Notes: generated from the sequence alone by a model not told the origin. Positions 1 through 8,672 are shown, numbered from the stretch's first letter. The stretch is DNA of 64,000 nt from Streptomyces sp. ISL-12 (GCF_018614415.1 NZ_JAGGOO010000060.1:31953-95952), one strand, 5' to 3'. Numbers and translations are program-made.

Positions 1-425
1 TGCACGCCCTCGCCGAGGACGCCCGCCGCTCCTACGCGGACATCGGGCAGTCGGTCGGGCTGTCCGCGCCCGCCGTGAAGCGGCGCGTGGACCGGCTGCG
101 CGCCACCGGCGCCATCACCGGGTTCACCGTCCGGGTCGATCCCGCCGCCCTCGGCTGGGAGACCGAGGGCTTCGTCGAGATCCACTGCCGCCGCAACACC
201 TCGCCGGAGACCATCCGGCGAGGTCTGGAGCGCTACCAGGAGGTCGTCGCCGCGTCCACGGTCACCGGGGACGCGGACGCGGTCGCCCAGGTGTTCGCCT
301 CCGACATGCGGCACTTCGAACGGGTCCTGGAACGGATCGCCGGTGAGCCCTTCGTGGAGCGCACCAAGTCCGTCCTGGTGCTGTCGCCGCTGCTGCGGCG
401 CTTCTCGTCGGGCTCACCGGCCTGA
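1..425 (+). CDS. Lrp/AsnC-family transcriptional regulator, 5' truncated by window edge
   Basis: The open frame is already running at base 3 and ends with TGA at 423-425, so the true start lies before the window. The first visible residues form a helix-turn-helix of the AsnC type (YADIGQSVGLSAPAVKRRVDRL), followed by the linker (ATGAITGFTVRVDP) and an alpha/beta RAM-like ligand-binding half ending near the stop. Members of this family are usually about 150 residues, so only about 10 are missing. It is convergent with secDF and the two stop regions overlap by 12 bp. The effector is unknown; many Lrp proteins sense amino acids, but nothing here says which one. Confidence 0.85.
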   Translation, partial: HALAEDARRSYADIGQSVGLSAPAVKRRVDRLRATGAITGFTVRVDPAALGWETEGFVEIHCRRNTSPETIRRGLERYQEVVAASTVTGDADAVAQVFASDMRHFERVLERIAGEPFVERTKSVLVLSPLLRRFSSGSPA

Positions 426-2780
426 GCCGCCGGTCGGGACACCTCTGCGCCGGCCCGTCGTGAGGGTGAGCGGGGCCGCCGTGAAGACGGACGACCAGGT
501 GCCCACCGCCAGACCGATGAGCAGGGCGAGGGCGAAGTCGGTGAGGGCGCCGTCGGCGAGGACCGCGAGGGCGGTGATGACGAGGGCCGCGCCCATGCCG
601 GTGTTGACGGTACGGGGCAGGGTCTGCAGGATCGCCCGGTTCGTCAGCAGCGGCAGCGGGGTGGTGCGGTCGCGGGCGAGGAGTTCGCGGACGCGGTCGA
701 AGAGGACGACGGAGTCGTTCACGGAGTAGCCGACGACCGTGAGCAGGGCGGCCAGGAAGACCCCGTCGACCGGTTTGCCGAGCCAGGCGAACACACCGGC
801 CAGGATCAGCACGTCGTGGGCGAGCGCGCCGACGGCCGCGACGGCGAACCGCCGGCGGAACCGGACCGTGAGATACAGCAGTTGGGCGCCGAGCGCGAGG
901 CAGAGGGCGATGAGGGCGTTGCGGCGCAGTTCGTCGCCCAGGCTGGGGCCGATCCGCTCGTCGCGGACCTTCTCCGCCGTGCCGCCGAGCCGCCCGACGG
1001 TCTCGGTGAGGGTGGCCGTCTCGGCGGCGCTCAGCCGCTCGGCGCGGACCGTGAGCCGCCGGTCGCCGGAGGACTGGACGAGCGTACGGGGGAAACCGGC
1101 GTCGGCGAGGGCGGTACGGGCCCGGTCGGGGTCGACGGGGGCGCCGGTGGAGTACTCGACGAGCCGGCCGCCGGTGAACTCGATGCCCAGGTCTAGGCCG
1201 CGGACCAGGATGCCCGAGGCGCTGAGCACCAGAACGGCGGCGGAGGCGGCCAGCCAGCGGCGCGGATGCCGCATCAGGTGCGGGTCGCGGCGCAGCAGCC
1301 GGTCGCGGACCCAGCCGGTGCTCGCGATCCCGGTGATACGGGGGCGGCGGCGCACGGCGGGACGGCCCACCGCGTACTCCGCGAGCACCCGGGTGATCAG
1401 CAGGGCGCTGATCATGGAGGCGAGGACGCCGATGCCCAGGGTGACGCCGAAGCCGCGCACCGGGCCGGAGGCGAAGAGGAACAGCAGGGCCGCGGCGATC
1501 AGCGTGGTGATGTTGGAGTCGGCGATGGCGCTGAGCGCCCCGCGGAACCCGGCCCTGAGCGCCGAGCGGGTACTCGGGCGCCCGGCGGCGGCGTGGGCTT
1601 CGCGGGCGCGTTCGAAGACCAGGACGTTGGCGTCCACGGCCATGCCGATGGCGAGGACGAACCCGGCGAGTCCGGGCAGGGTCAGGGTCGCGCCGAGCGC
1701 GGCCAGCGCGGCGTAGGAGATCAGGCCGTAGCAGGCCAGGGCCACGATCGCGAGCAGGCCCAGGAGCCGGTAGACGGCGATCACGAACAGGGCGGTCAGG
1801 GCGGTGCCGATGACGGCGGCCCGGGCCGCGGCGCTGAGGGCCGCCTCGCCGAGGGTGGCGCCGACAGTGCGCTGCTCGATCGTCTCGACCGGTACGGGGA
1901 GGGCGCCGCCGGAGATGAGCAGGGACAGTTCGCGGGCCTCGGCGTCGTCGAAGGAGCCGGTGATCTGGGTGGAGCCGCCCGGGATGCCGGTCCCGCAGGT
2001 CACGCCGGGGTCGACCTGGGGCGAGGAGATGACCGTGTCGTCGAGGACGATGGCGACCCGGCGTTCGGCGGCGCCCGCCGGGTGGCAGGCGGCCTCGGCG
2101 GTGAGGCGGGTCCAGCGGTCGCGGCCGGTGTCGGAGAAGTCGACGGTGACGTGCCGGCCGGCGCCGCTCTGCTGGTCGAACCGGGCGGCGGCGCCCTTGA
2201 CGTCCTCCCCGGTCAGAGCGGCGGCGGCGAGGCGCAGGGGGTGGCCGGACTCGTCGGGGAGGGTGCGTGGGGTTTCTGCGCCTTCTGTGCCTGCTGTGCC
2301 TCCTGTGCTTCCTGTACTTCCTGTGGTTTCTGCGGTTTCTGAGGTCTCCGAGGTGTCGGTGTCGCCGAGGACGGGGTGGACGGTGAGCTGCGCGGTGCGG
2401 CCCAGTACGTCGGTGGCCTTCTCCGGGTCCTGTACGCCGGGCAGTTCGACGAGGATGCGGTTCTCGCCGGAGCGGACGAGGGTGGGTTCGGCGACGCCGA
2501 GCGCGTCGATCCGGCCGCGCAGTACCTCCAGGGTGCGGTCGGTGGCCTCGGGGCCGGCGTCGGTGGCGGGGGTGGGGCGGGTCTCCAGCACGATCTGGGT
2601 GCCGCCGCGCAGGTCGAGACCCAGGCGGACCGGTGCGGTCAGGGCGATGGCCAGGGATACGGCGATCACGGCCAGGGCGAGCAGTGAGCGGGTGCGGGTG
2701 CGGGTGCGGATGTGTGTGCGGATGTGTGTGCGGGTGCGGGTGTTCTTGCTTCGGCGTGATGAGTTGTTCCGGCGTTTCAA
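414..2780 (-). CDS. secDF: Protein translocase subunit SecDF, SecD and SecF fused in one chain
   Basis: This membrane protein (788 aa) carries both accessory translocase halves that pull exported proteins across the membrane using the proton gradient. Seen: a first membrane segment near residue 32, the SecD hallmark LDLRGG near residue 56, the SecD membrane motif VDANVLVFER near 381, the SecF hallmark GIEFTGGR near 533, and the SecF motif VNDSVVLFDR near 688. I place the start at TTG 2780 because GGAGG (2787-2791) sits 6 nt upstream; the frame stays open another 109 codons but that part is Pro/Arg-rich, overlaps the upstream gene and looks non-coding. A Ser/Thr/Glu/Gly-rich insert lies in the periplasmic SecD part (DNA about 2265-2350). 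Streptomyces usually also carries separate secD and secF genes, so this fused form may be a second, specialised copy. Confidence 0.9.
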   Translation of the reverse strand: MKRRNNSSRRSKNTRTRTHIRTHIRTRTRTRSLLALAVIAVSLAIALTAPVRLGLDLRGGTQIVLETRPTPATDAGPEATDRTLEVLRGRIDALGVAEPTLVRSGENRILVELPGVQDPEKATDVLGRTAQLTVHPVLGDTDTSETSETAETTGSTGSTGGTAGTEGAETPRTLPDESGHPLRLAAAALTGEDVKGAAARFDQQSGAGRHVTVDFSDTGRDRWTRLTAEAACHPAGAAERRVAIVLDDTVISSPQVDPGVTCGTGIPGGSTQITGSFDDAEARELSLLISGGALPVPVETIEQRTVGATLGEAALSAAARAAVIGTALTALFVIAVYRLLGLLAIVALACYGLISYAALAALGATLTLPGLAGFVLAIGMAVDANVLVFERAREAHAAAGRPSTRSALRAGFRGALSAIADSNITTLIAAALLFLFASGPVRGFGVTLGIGVLASMISALLITRVLAEYAVGRPAVRRRPRITGIASTGWVRDRLLRRDPHLMRHPRRWLAASAAVLVLSASGILVRGLDLGIEFTGGRLVEYSTGAPVDPDRARTALADAGFPRTLVQSSGDRRLTVRAERLSAAETATLTETVGRLGGTAEKVRDERIGPSLGDELRRNALIALCLALGAQLLYLTVRFRRRFAVAAVGALAHDVLILAGVFAWLGKPVDGVFLAALLTVVGYSVNDSVVLFDRVRELLARDRTTPLPLLTNRAILQTLPRTVNTGMGAALVITALAVLADGALTDFALALLIGLAVGTWSSVFTAAPLTLTTGRRRGVPTGGSGR

Positions 2781-2786
2781 CGCGAG

Positions 2787-2791
2787 CCTCC
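2787..2791 (-). promoter_or_regulatory. Ribosome binding site that fixes the TTG start of secDF
   Basis: GGAGG on the minus strand lies 6 nt before TTG at 2780. No comparable site precedes the upstream in-frame GTG/ATG codons. Confidence 0.6.
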
Positions 2792-2859
2792 GGCAGGCAT
2801 GCCGCGGCGGTCGCGAGCGCGACCGCGACGGAAGAAGGAAGGGGTGGGGCGGTGAGGTG

Positions 2860-3480
2860 TCAGGTGCCGGAAGCGTCGGGAGGAGCCCGGCCGCGGTCGT
2901 GGGCCGGGCGGCCGGGGGAGACGGGAGGGCACGCGGAAGGTGCCGGGACGTGCGGGCGGGCGGCGGCCGGGGTGGCCGTGCCGTGGGGGTCGGCGGTGTG
3001 GTGGTCCGGCGGGGACGGGCGCTCGGCCGAGTGGGGGTGCCGGGTCCTGAGCTGGGGCACGCAACCGACGGCACAGGGGTCGTCGGCGCGGGGGGCGGCG
3101 TCCGCACGCTCGGCGTCGGGTGCGTCGGGTGCGTCGGGTGCGTCGGGTGCGTCGGGTGCGTCGGGTGCGTCGGGTGCGTCGGGTGCGTTGGGTGTGTCTG
3201 GTGAGACGGCTGCGTCTGGTGTGGTGGCTGCGTCTGGTGTGGCGGCGGTGTCCGGGGGCCGGCCAGGGCTGGTGGACGTACGTTCGGCCGTCGCGGCCGG
3301 GCCGGGCAGCTCGCCGGCGCCTGGGTCGGCGTACGCGGGGAACGTCGGTGTCAGCAGGACGGCGAGAAGCGCGAGGAGCGCGAGGAGCGCGGAAAGGGTC
3401 GCCGCGAACCGGTGAGCGGCGGTCGGGACGGCGTCGGGCGTAGGGCGCACGCGCCGTCCCTTTCCGGGGTGGTCGGACAC
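2860..3480 (-). CDS. Putative secreted Ala-Pro-Asp repeat protein
   Basis: Unrecognised 206-aa protein. It begins with a plausible Sec signal peptide: charged N-terminus, then a hydrophobic run of Leu/Ala (LSALLALLALLAVLL) at about residues 30-45 and a cleavage-like AYADPG. The mature part is low complexity: Ala/Pro/Thr/Asp-rich with about eight perfect APD tripeptides, then a Pro/His/Arg-rich tail. It lies between the NarL-type regulator gene (17 nt beyond its start) and secDF (79 nt), all on the same strand, so it may be co-transcribed with one of them. The biased composition means that only the signal peptide argues strongly for coding. It could be a wall-spanning or extracellular spacer protein; no function can be assigned. 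Confidence 0.55.
   Translation of the reverse strand: MSDHPGKGRRVRPTPDAVPTAAHRFAATLSALLALLALLAVLLTPTFPAYADPGAGELPGPAATAERTSTSPGRPPDTAATPDAATTPDAAVSPDTPNAPDAPDAPDAPDAPDAPDAPDAPDAERADAAPRADDPCAVGCVPQLRTRHPHSAERPSPPDHHTADPHGTATPAAARPHVPAPSACPPVSPGRPAHDRGRAPPDASGT
3113..3193 (+). repeat. 9-bp tandem repeat, eight perfect units plus one variant
   Basis: The unit GCGTCGGGT is repeated at a 9-bp period inside the secreted-protein gene and on the minus strand encodes the Ala-Pro-Asp repeat. Confidence 0.95.
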
Positions 3481-3497
3481 GGGATGCCGAGTGGGCG

Positions 3498-4208
3498 TCA
3501 GGGCTCGATGAGCCCGGCGCGGATGGCGTACCGGGTCAGCTCCAGGCGGTCGCGCAGGCCGAGCTTGTGCAGCAGGTTGGCCCGGTGGCGGTGCACCGTC
3601 TTGACGCTGATGAACAGGATCTCGGCGATGTCCTTCGAGGAGTGGCCCTCGGCGACCAGCTTGAGGACCTCCTCCTCGCGCGGGGTGAGGAGCTGGTCGG
3701 GGTTCTCCTCGCCGTGCCGGACCCGGTCCAGATAGTTGCGGATCAGGGCGGTGACCGCCCCCGGGTAGAGGAACGGCTCGTTGCGCATCGCGGCCCGGCA
3801 GGCGGCGACCAGATCGCGGTCGGCGACGGACTTCAGCACGTATCCGCAGGCACCGGCCTTCAGCGCCTGGAACAGGTACTGCTCGTTGTCGTGCATGGTG
3901 AGCATCAGGATGCGCAGGCCCGGCTTGAGCGCGGCCAGTTCCCGGGTGGCCTGAAGGCCTGTCAGCCGGGGCATGGCGATGTCCAGGACGGCCAGGTCGA
4001 CCTCCGTGCCCCGGGCCGCCTCGACGGCCTCGGCGCCGTCCCCGGCCTCGGCGACGACCTGTAGGTCCGGCTCCCGTTCCAGGATCAGGCGTACGCCGCG
4101 GCGTACGAGGGCGTGGTCGTCGGCGAGCAGGATGCGGATCGGCGGCGCCGGGGCCGCGAACGGCGCCGGGACCGGGGTGGGTTCAGGGGGCTGGGCCGGA
4201 TCGGACAT
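3498..4208 (-). CDS. NarL/FixJ-family response regulator
   Basis: Response regulator of 236 aa. Residues 24-140 form the receiver domain: acidic pair D30/D31, phospho-acceptor D76 in LAVLDIAMP, and the switch lysine in YVLKSVAD near residue 127. A LuxR-type DNA-binding domain follows from about 168 (LTPREEEVLKLVAEG, then the recognition helix ISVKTVHRHRANLLHKLG). The first 23 residues are Pro/Ala-rich and unusual. The gene follows its sensor kinase with only 2 nt between them, so the two are translated together as a cognate pair. The target genes are unknown; the neighbouring secreted protein and secDF are candidates by position only. Confidence 0.93.
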   Translation of the reverse strand: MSDPAQPPEPTPVPAPFAAPAPPIRILLADDHALVRRGVRLILEREPDLQVVAEAGDGAEAVEAARGTEVDLAVLDIAMPRLTGLQATRELAALKPGLRILMLTMHDNEQYLFQALKAGACGYVLKSVADRDLVAACRAAMRNEPFLYPGAVTALIRNYLDRVRHGEENPDQLLTPREEEVLKLVAEGHSSKDIAEILFISVKTVHRHRANLLHKLGLRDRLELTRYAIRAGLIEP

Positions 4209-4210
4209 GG

Positions 4211-5284
4211 TCAGGACTTCCTGGGGACGGGGGTGATGAGACGGATCCGGGTGCCGGAACCGGGGGTGGAGGTCAGGTTCAGGGTGGCCCCGGCGAGCAG
4301 GGCCCGTTCGCGCATGCCGCGGATGCCGGCGCCCTCGCGGGCGGCCTCGATGCCGCGCCCGTCGTCGGCGATCTCCAGCACCACCGCCTGGCCGGCGCGG
4401 CGCAGGCCGACCTCGACGCGCCGCGCGTCGGCGTGCCGGGCCGCGTTGGTCAGGCTCTCCTGCGCCACTCGGTACAGCACCAGCTCGGTCTCCTGGTCGA
4501 GGGCGGGCAGGTCGGTGTCGAAGCGGCGTGCCACGTACAGGCCGGTGTGGACGGCGAAGTCCTCCGTGAGCGAGGTCAGCGCGCTGACCAGCCCCAGGTC
4601 CTCCAGGACACCCGGGCGCAGGCGGCGTACCAGACGGCGGACCTCGTCCAGGCTGTCGCGGGTGATCTCCTGGGCCTGCCGCAGTTCCTCGCGCAGCGGC
4701 CCGTCGGCGTCGTCCGCGGCACGCCCCAGCACCAGCAGGATGGCGGTCATGCTCTGCCCGACCTCGTCGTGCAGTTCCTGGGCGATGCGGCGGCGTTCCG
4801 CCTCCTGGGCGAGCAGCACCCGCGCGCTGGAGGTGGCCCGTTCGTGCTCCAGGCGGTCGAGCATGGCGTTGAACGTGCGGATCAGCTCAGTCACCTCGCC
4901 TCCGCGACTGCCGCTTTCGCGACGATCACTGCCGCTTTCGCGACCAGTGCCGCTTTCGCGATCACTGCCGCCCTCCCGGCCATCGCCGGCCCCGCGACCA
5001 CCACCGGGGCCCGCGCCCCCGCCCCCGCCGGGTACGGGCAGCCGCTGCCCGGGGCGGAGCAGATCCACCGTGGCCATCAGCCTCGTCAGCCGGCCCAGCG
5101 GGGCCAGTCCCCAGCGCAGCAGGGCGGCGTTGGCGACCAGCATGACGGCGAGACCGCCCACCAGGATGACCGCCTCGGTCAGCAGCACCGGCACCGAGAC
5201 CGTCACCGGTGCCCACAGCAGCAGTGCCGTCGCGGTGCCCAGCACCAGGGCGTTGAGCCCGAAGATCCGCCAGAACAGCGACAC
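4211..5284 (-). CDS. Sensor histidine kinase, NarL-partner type (HisKA_3)
   Basis: This 357-aa membrane kinase is the partner of the adjacent response regulator. It has two membrane segments within the first 65 residues (LFWRIFGLNALVLG and LLTEAVILVGGLAVMLV) with hardly any extracellular loop, a HAMP-like linker, the phospho-acceptor box RRRIAQELHDEVGQS near 170, and an HATPase_c domain (LTNAARHAD near 281, DDGRGI near 311, GSGTRIRL at the end). The start is GTG 5284, supported by GAGGAG 9 nt upstream; the frame is open further but that part is not protein-like. An odd Gly/Ser/Arg/Glu linker (ESG/DRE repeats) separates the HAMP and kinase parts. The short loop suggests it senses membrane or cytoplasmic cues. 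Confidence 0.9.
   Translation of the reverse strand: MSLFWRIFGLNALVLGTATALLLWAPVTVSVPVLLTEAVILVGGLAVMLVANAALLRWGLAPLGRLTRLMATVDLLRPGQRLPVPGGGGGAGPGGGRGAGDGREGGSDRESGTGRESGSDRRESGSRGGEVTELIRTFNAMLDRLEHERATSSARVLLAQEAERRRIAQELHDEVGQSMTAILLVLGRAADDADGPLREELRQAQEITRDSLDEVRRLVRRLRPGVLEDLGLVSALTSLTEDFAVHTGLYVARRFDTDLPALDQETELVLYRVAQESLTNAARHADARRVEVGLRRAGQAVVLEIADDGRGIEAAREGAGIRGMRERALLAGATLNLTSTPGSGTRIRLITPVPRKS
4907..4961 (+). repeat. 16-bp imperfect tandem repeat inside the kinase gene
   Basis: ACTGCCGCTTTCGCGA occurs at 4907 and 4928, with a one-base variant at 4946. On the minus strand it encodes the RESGSD-like linker before the kinase core. Confidence 0.85.
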
Positions 5285-5579
5285 CGGGAAGTACTCCTCG
5301 TTCCGTGCCGCCCCCAGGTGGGCGCCACAGCCTGCGATCACGATCGATACCGGCTCACTCTGCCTTGCTTCCTGCGCGCGGTCGATGGGTCTTGACCCCC
5401 ATATCCGAGGCCTCGGGCACCCCTCCGCCGTCGCCACATGGTTACTGCGCTCCGGAGTGAATGGGGACCGCGCCCGATGGGTTTCCGCCGTGAGGACGAG
5501 CAGAGTCGAGGACGAGCAGAGCCGAAGGCGACCGGGCGGCGGCAGCCGTGCCCGGTGCCCCTTGGAAAGGACCCTTCCC

Positions 5580-5909
5580 GTGCCTCCCGATACCTCCCGG
5601 ACCGACCCCCGCGCCGGACGGCTGACCGCCGACGACGCGCGCCGACGCCTCGAACACGCCCGCAGCAGCCGGGTGGCCCAGCTCCGGGCCCTCGACGAGG
5701 GCGGGCGCACCGCGGCGGACCACCTGCTCGCCACGCAGGCCGAGGCGATCGGCAAGGTCCTCAAGGAGATCGACGAGGCGTTCGCCCGTGTCGACGACGG
5801 TTCCTACGGCACCTGCCTGGGCTGCTCCAAGCCGGTCCCCGTGGAGCGTCTGGAGATCCTGCCCTACACCCGGTACTGCGTCGGCTGCCAGAGCCGTGCC
5901 ACCGCGTGA
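5580..5909 (+). CDS. DksA/TraR-family zinc-finger protein (first of two)
   Basis: Short 109-aa protein: an alpha-helical N-terminal half followed by a DksA/TraR C4 zinc finger with Cys79, Cys82, Cys100 and Cys103 (CLGC...YCVGC). The family binds the RNA polymerase secondary channel and modulates stringent-type promoters. This version lacks the long coiled coil of E. coli DksA (151 aa). The start is GTG 5580, backed by GGAAAGGA 8 nt upstream; the frame is open far upstream but that is opposite-strand shadow. A second zinc-finger gene follows after about 67 nt and an MreB-like gene overlaps that one, so all three form an operon divergent from the sensor kinase. Whether it acts on polymerase like DksA is inference. 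Confidence 0.85.
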   Translation: MPPDTSRTDPRAGRLTADDARRRLEHARSSRVAQLRALDEGGRTAADHLLATQAEAIGKVLKEIDEAFARVDDGSYGTCLGCSKPVPVERLEILPYTRYCVGCQSRATA

Positions 5910-5976
5910 ACCCGGTCCGTCTTCCTCTCCCGCTCCCGCCTCGCTCGAAGGCAGGGAGGGACGAAGGGGTGAAGTG

Positions 5977-6288
5977 GTGAACCACCAGACCGTCGGCGAC
6001 GGTGCCGTGCACCTGTCGCCGGAGGACCTCGCCGCGTTGCGGCGGAACCTGTGCGAACAACTGGACCTGGCCCGGCGCCCCGCGGCGCCGGGCCAGGCCC
6101 CCGTCCCGCTCTCCGCCTCCGCCCGCATGGTTCTCGCCGACGTCCGGGCGGCACTCCAGCGCATCGCCGAGGGCCGCTACGGCATCTGCCACCTGTGCCG
6201 GCGGCCCGTCGGCCGGGACCGCCTGATGGTCGTGGAGCAGGCCCGCTACTGCGCGCGGTGCCAGCACGTACGGGAGCCCGGGCGATGA
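5977..6288 (+). CDS. DksA/TraR-family zinc-finger protein (second of two)
   Basis: A second, diverged zinc-finger protein of about 103 aa. Helices with DLAALRRNLCEQL and RMVLADVRAALQRIAEG lead into the finger Cys71, Cys74, Cys92, Cys95 (CHLC...YCARC). Two adjacent GTG codons (5974 and 5977) could start it; GAAGGGG fits 5977 best. Its stop codon overlaps the start of the MreB-like gene by 4 nt (ATGA), which indicates coupled translation. Similarity to its neighbour is limited to the helix-finger layout, so this is an old duplication or two independently recruited members rather than a recent copy. Confidence 0.82.
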   Translation: MNHQTVGDGAVHLSPEDLAALRRNLCEQLDLARRPAAPGQAPVPLSASARMVLADVRAALQRIAEGRYGICHLCRRPVGRDRLMVVEQARYCARCQHVREPGR

Positions 6289-7142
6289 CCGTCGCACGCC
6301 GCCCCCGCACCGACCCCGGGGCCCGGCACCGGCCCTGGCCGCTGTGCCGGCGCTGCTGCGGCCTCGCCCTCGACCTGGGCAGCGTCCGTACCCGCGCCTG
6401 GATCTCCGGCCGCGGCGCGATCCTCGACGTGCCCACCGTCACCTTCCCCGGCGCCGGGGCCCACCACCCGGTCCAGCGCGGCGCGATCGTCGACGTCCCC
6501 GGGACGGCCCGCATGCTCGACCGGCTGCTCGGCCACCGGCTGCCCCGGCTCACCCGTCCCCTGGTGGTGGTCACCACGCCCGTGCTGGACGGCCCCGTCT
6601 ACCGGGAACGCGCCCGCGCCGCCGTGCGGGTGCTGCGCCCGCGCGCGGTGCTGACCGTACCCTCCGCCCGTGCCGTCGCCCTGGCCGCGGAGGCCGACCT
6701 CACCCGCCCGTTGCTCGTGGTGGACATAGGCGCCCACCTCACCGAGGTCGTCCTCCTCTCCGACGGCGCCGTCTTCGACGCCCGCCGCACCGCCCTGGGC
6801 ACCGTCGACCTGGCCGACGCCGACGCCGACACGGACACGGACACGGACGCTGCGGCGGAGATCGGCGAGGCCGTCGCGACCATGGTCGCCTCGATGCTCC
6901 GGCAGGACCGTACGTTCCTCACCGCCGACGCCCTGAGCCGCGGCGCCCTCCTGGCGGGCGGCGGCGCCCTGCGCCCCGACCTCACCCGCCGGCTCATCGA
7001 CCGGCTGAGGGCACCCCTGCGGGTGGTTCCCGCGCCGCACACCGCGGCCGTCCGCGGCGCCGCCAGGATCCTGCGGGCCGCGCACGGCCACCCGTCGGCG
7101 GGCGGCACGCTGCCCCCGGGCTTCGGCCCGCTGCCCCGCTGA
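6285..7142 (+). CDS. MreB/Mbl-like actin-fold ATPase
   Basis: Actin-superfamily protein of 285 aa, shorter than ordinary MreB (about 340). Visible nucleotide-site elements are phosphate-1 LALDLGSVRTRAW near residue 25, the MreB-like ILDVPTV strand, phosphate-2 LLVVDIGAHLTEV near residue 145, and the adenosine motif LLAGGGALRPDL near residue 223. The stretch DADADTDTDTD interrupts the second half and is encoded by a 6-bp DNA repeat (about 6818-6850). It overlaps the upstream zinc-finger gene by 4 nt. I recall that S. coelicolor has a third, short MreB-like gene (SCO6166) beside two DksA-like genes, which fits here. Polymerisation or a role in spore-wall growth is inferred from the family only. 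Confidence 0.85.
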   Translation: MTVARRPRTDPGARHRPWPLCRRCCGLALDLGSVRTRAWISGRGAILDVPTVTFPGAGAHHPVQRGAIVDVPGTARMLDRLLGHRLPRLTRPLVVVTTPVLDGPVYRERARAAVRVLRPRAVLTVPSARAVALAAEADLTRPLLVVDIGAHLTEVVLLSDGAVFDARRTALGTVDLADADADTDTDTDAAAEIGEAVATMVASMLRQDRTFLTADALSRGALLAGGGALRPDLTRRLIDRLRAPLRVVPAPHTAAVRGAARILRAAHGHPSAGGTLPPGFGPLPR

Positions 7143-7358
7143 GCCCGTGGTCCGCCCCGCTGCCCCTGTGATCCCCAGCCCCAGCCCCGGCCCCGTCCCC
7201 GCGACCGCCACAGTCCCGGCCACGGGTGCCCGCGCCACGGGGCGGGCGACTACCCTCGTTGCCATGACCCGCCGACATTGACCCACCGGCCGCGCCTCCC
7301 GCGGACCGCCCAGGACGCCGTACCTCCGACGTCCGAAGCGGCTCCCCGGGAAGGCCTC

Positions 7359-8672
7359 ATGACACCTTCACCCGCGCGCGTGCCCGCCCCCGGCGGTGTG
7401 CGGCGCCTCTCGACCGTCCTCTGCGCCTACGCGTTCTGCGACGACTTCGTCCTCCTCTACCCGGTGTACGCGCTGCTCTTCAGCGACGCCGGACTCTCCC
7501 TCGGGCAGATCTCCTCCCTCTTCGTCCTGTGGTCGGTCACCGGCGTGGCCCTGGAGGTGCCCTCCGGCGCCTGGGCGGACGCCGTCTCGCGGCGCCGGCT
7601 GCTGTGGCTCGGCCCGCTGCTCACGGCCGCCGGCTTCGCCCTGTGGGTGCTCGTGCCCTCGTACCCGGCCTTCGCGCTCGGCTTCGTGCTGTGGGGCGCC
7701 GGGGGAGCGCTCGGCTCCGGTGCCCTGGAGGCGCTGGCCCACGACGAACTGGAGCGGCTCGGCGCGGCCGACCGTTACGCCCGGGTCATGGGCCGGGTCC
7801 GCGCGGTGGGCCCGGCGGCCACCGCCGCCTCGATGGCCCTCGCCGGGCCGGTCTTCGCCTGGGGCGGGTACCAGGCCGTCGGCGCGGCAAGCGTCCTCGC
7901 CTGTCTGCTGGCGTCGGCCACGGCGGCCCGGCTCCCCGAACACCACGAACCGTCCGCCCGGGGCACGGGCGCGGGCTGGACGGCGTCCCTGCGCGCCGGG
8001 CTCGCCGGGGCCCGCGCCGACCGGTCCGTGCGCGGCGCGCTGCTGCTGGTCCCGGCCGTCACCGCGGTGTGGGGAGCGCTGGACGAGTACACGCCGCTGC
8101 TGGTCCGCGACACCGGCGTGGCCGAGGCGACCGTCCCCTGGCTGCTGCTGGTCGTCTGGTCCGGCGCCACGGCCGGCGGCCTGCTGGCGGGCGTCGGCGA
8201 ACGCCGCCTCGGCACCACCGGGCTCGCCGCGCTGCTCACCGGCGCCGCCGGCGCGCTGGCCGTGGGCGCGTTGATTGGCGGCCCGGCCGGGATCGTCCTG
8301 ATCGGCCTGGCCTTCGGCGGCTTCCAACTGGCCACCGTGATCGCCGACGCCCGCCTCCAGCGCCGTATCGACGCGACCGGTCGGGCGACCCTGACCTCGG
8401 TGGCGGGGCTCGGCACGGAGCTGGGCACCGTCGCGGTGTACGGCGCCTACGCGGCCACCGCGTCGGCGGCCGGCCACGGCGGCGCCTTCGCCTGGGCGGC
8501 GGTGCCGTACCTGCTGACGGCGGGGGTGCTGGCGGCCACGGTCCGGCGGAAGCGACAGCCGCCCCGGGAGGAGGGCGCGCAACGAATCGCCGTGAACCGG
8601 CCCTCCGACGCAACGAACCGCTCACCCGCGCGCAACGCCTGCTCCTTGTCCCGGCGGGAGCGGCGACCGTAG
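7359..8672 (+). CDS. MFS transporter
   Basis: Integral membrane protein of 437 aa with about 12 hydrophobic segments and the MFS loop between segments 2 and 3 (GAWADAVSRRRLLWLG). I chose ATG 7359, preceded by GGGAAGG at 4 nt, over an earlier ATG whose extra 27 residues are not conserved-looking. The C-terminus ends in an Arg/Pro-rich tail. It lies 59 nt before the DavA-like amidase and DavB-like oxygenase genes on the same strand, so it could import lysine or a related amine, or export 5-aminovalerate. The substrate cannot be read from the sequence. Confidence 0.85.
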   Translation: MTPSPARVPAPGGVRRLSTVLCAYAFCDDFVLLYPVYALLFSDAGLSLGQISSLFVLWSVTGVALEVPSGAWADAVSRRRLLWLGPLLTAAGFALWVLVPSYPAFALGFVLWGAGGALGSGALEALAHDELERLGAADRYARVMGRVRAVGPAATAASMALAGPVFAWGGYQAVGAASVLACLLASATAARLPEHHEPSARGTGAGWTASLRAGLAGARADRSVRGALLLVPAVTAVWGALDEYTPLLVRDTGVAEATVPWLLLVVWSGATAGGLLAGVGERRLGTTGLAALLTGAAGALAVGALIGGPAGIVLIGLAFGGFQLATVIADARLQRRIDATGRATLTSVAGLGTELGTVAVYGAYAATASAAGHGGAFAWAAVPYLLTAGVLAATVRRKRQPPREEGAQRIAVNRPSDATNRSPARNACSLSRRERRP

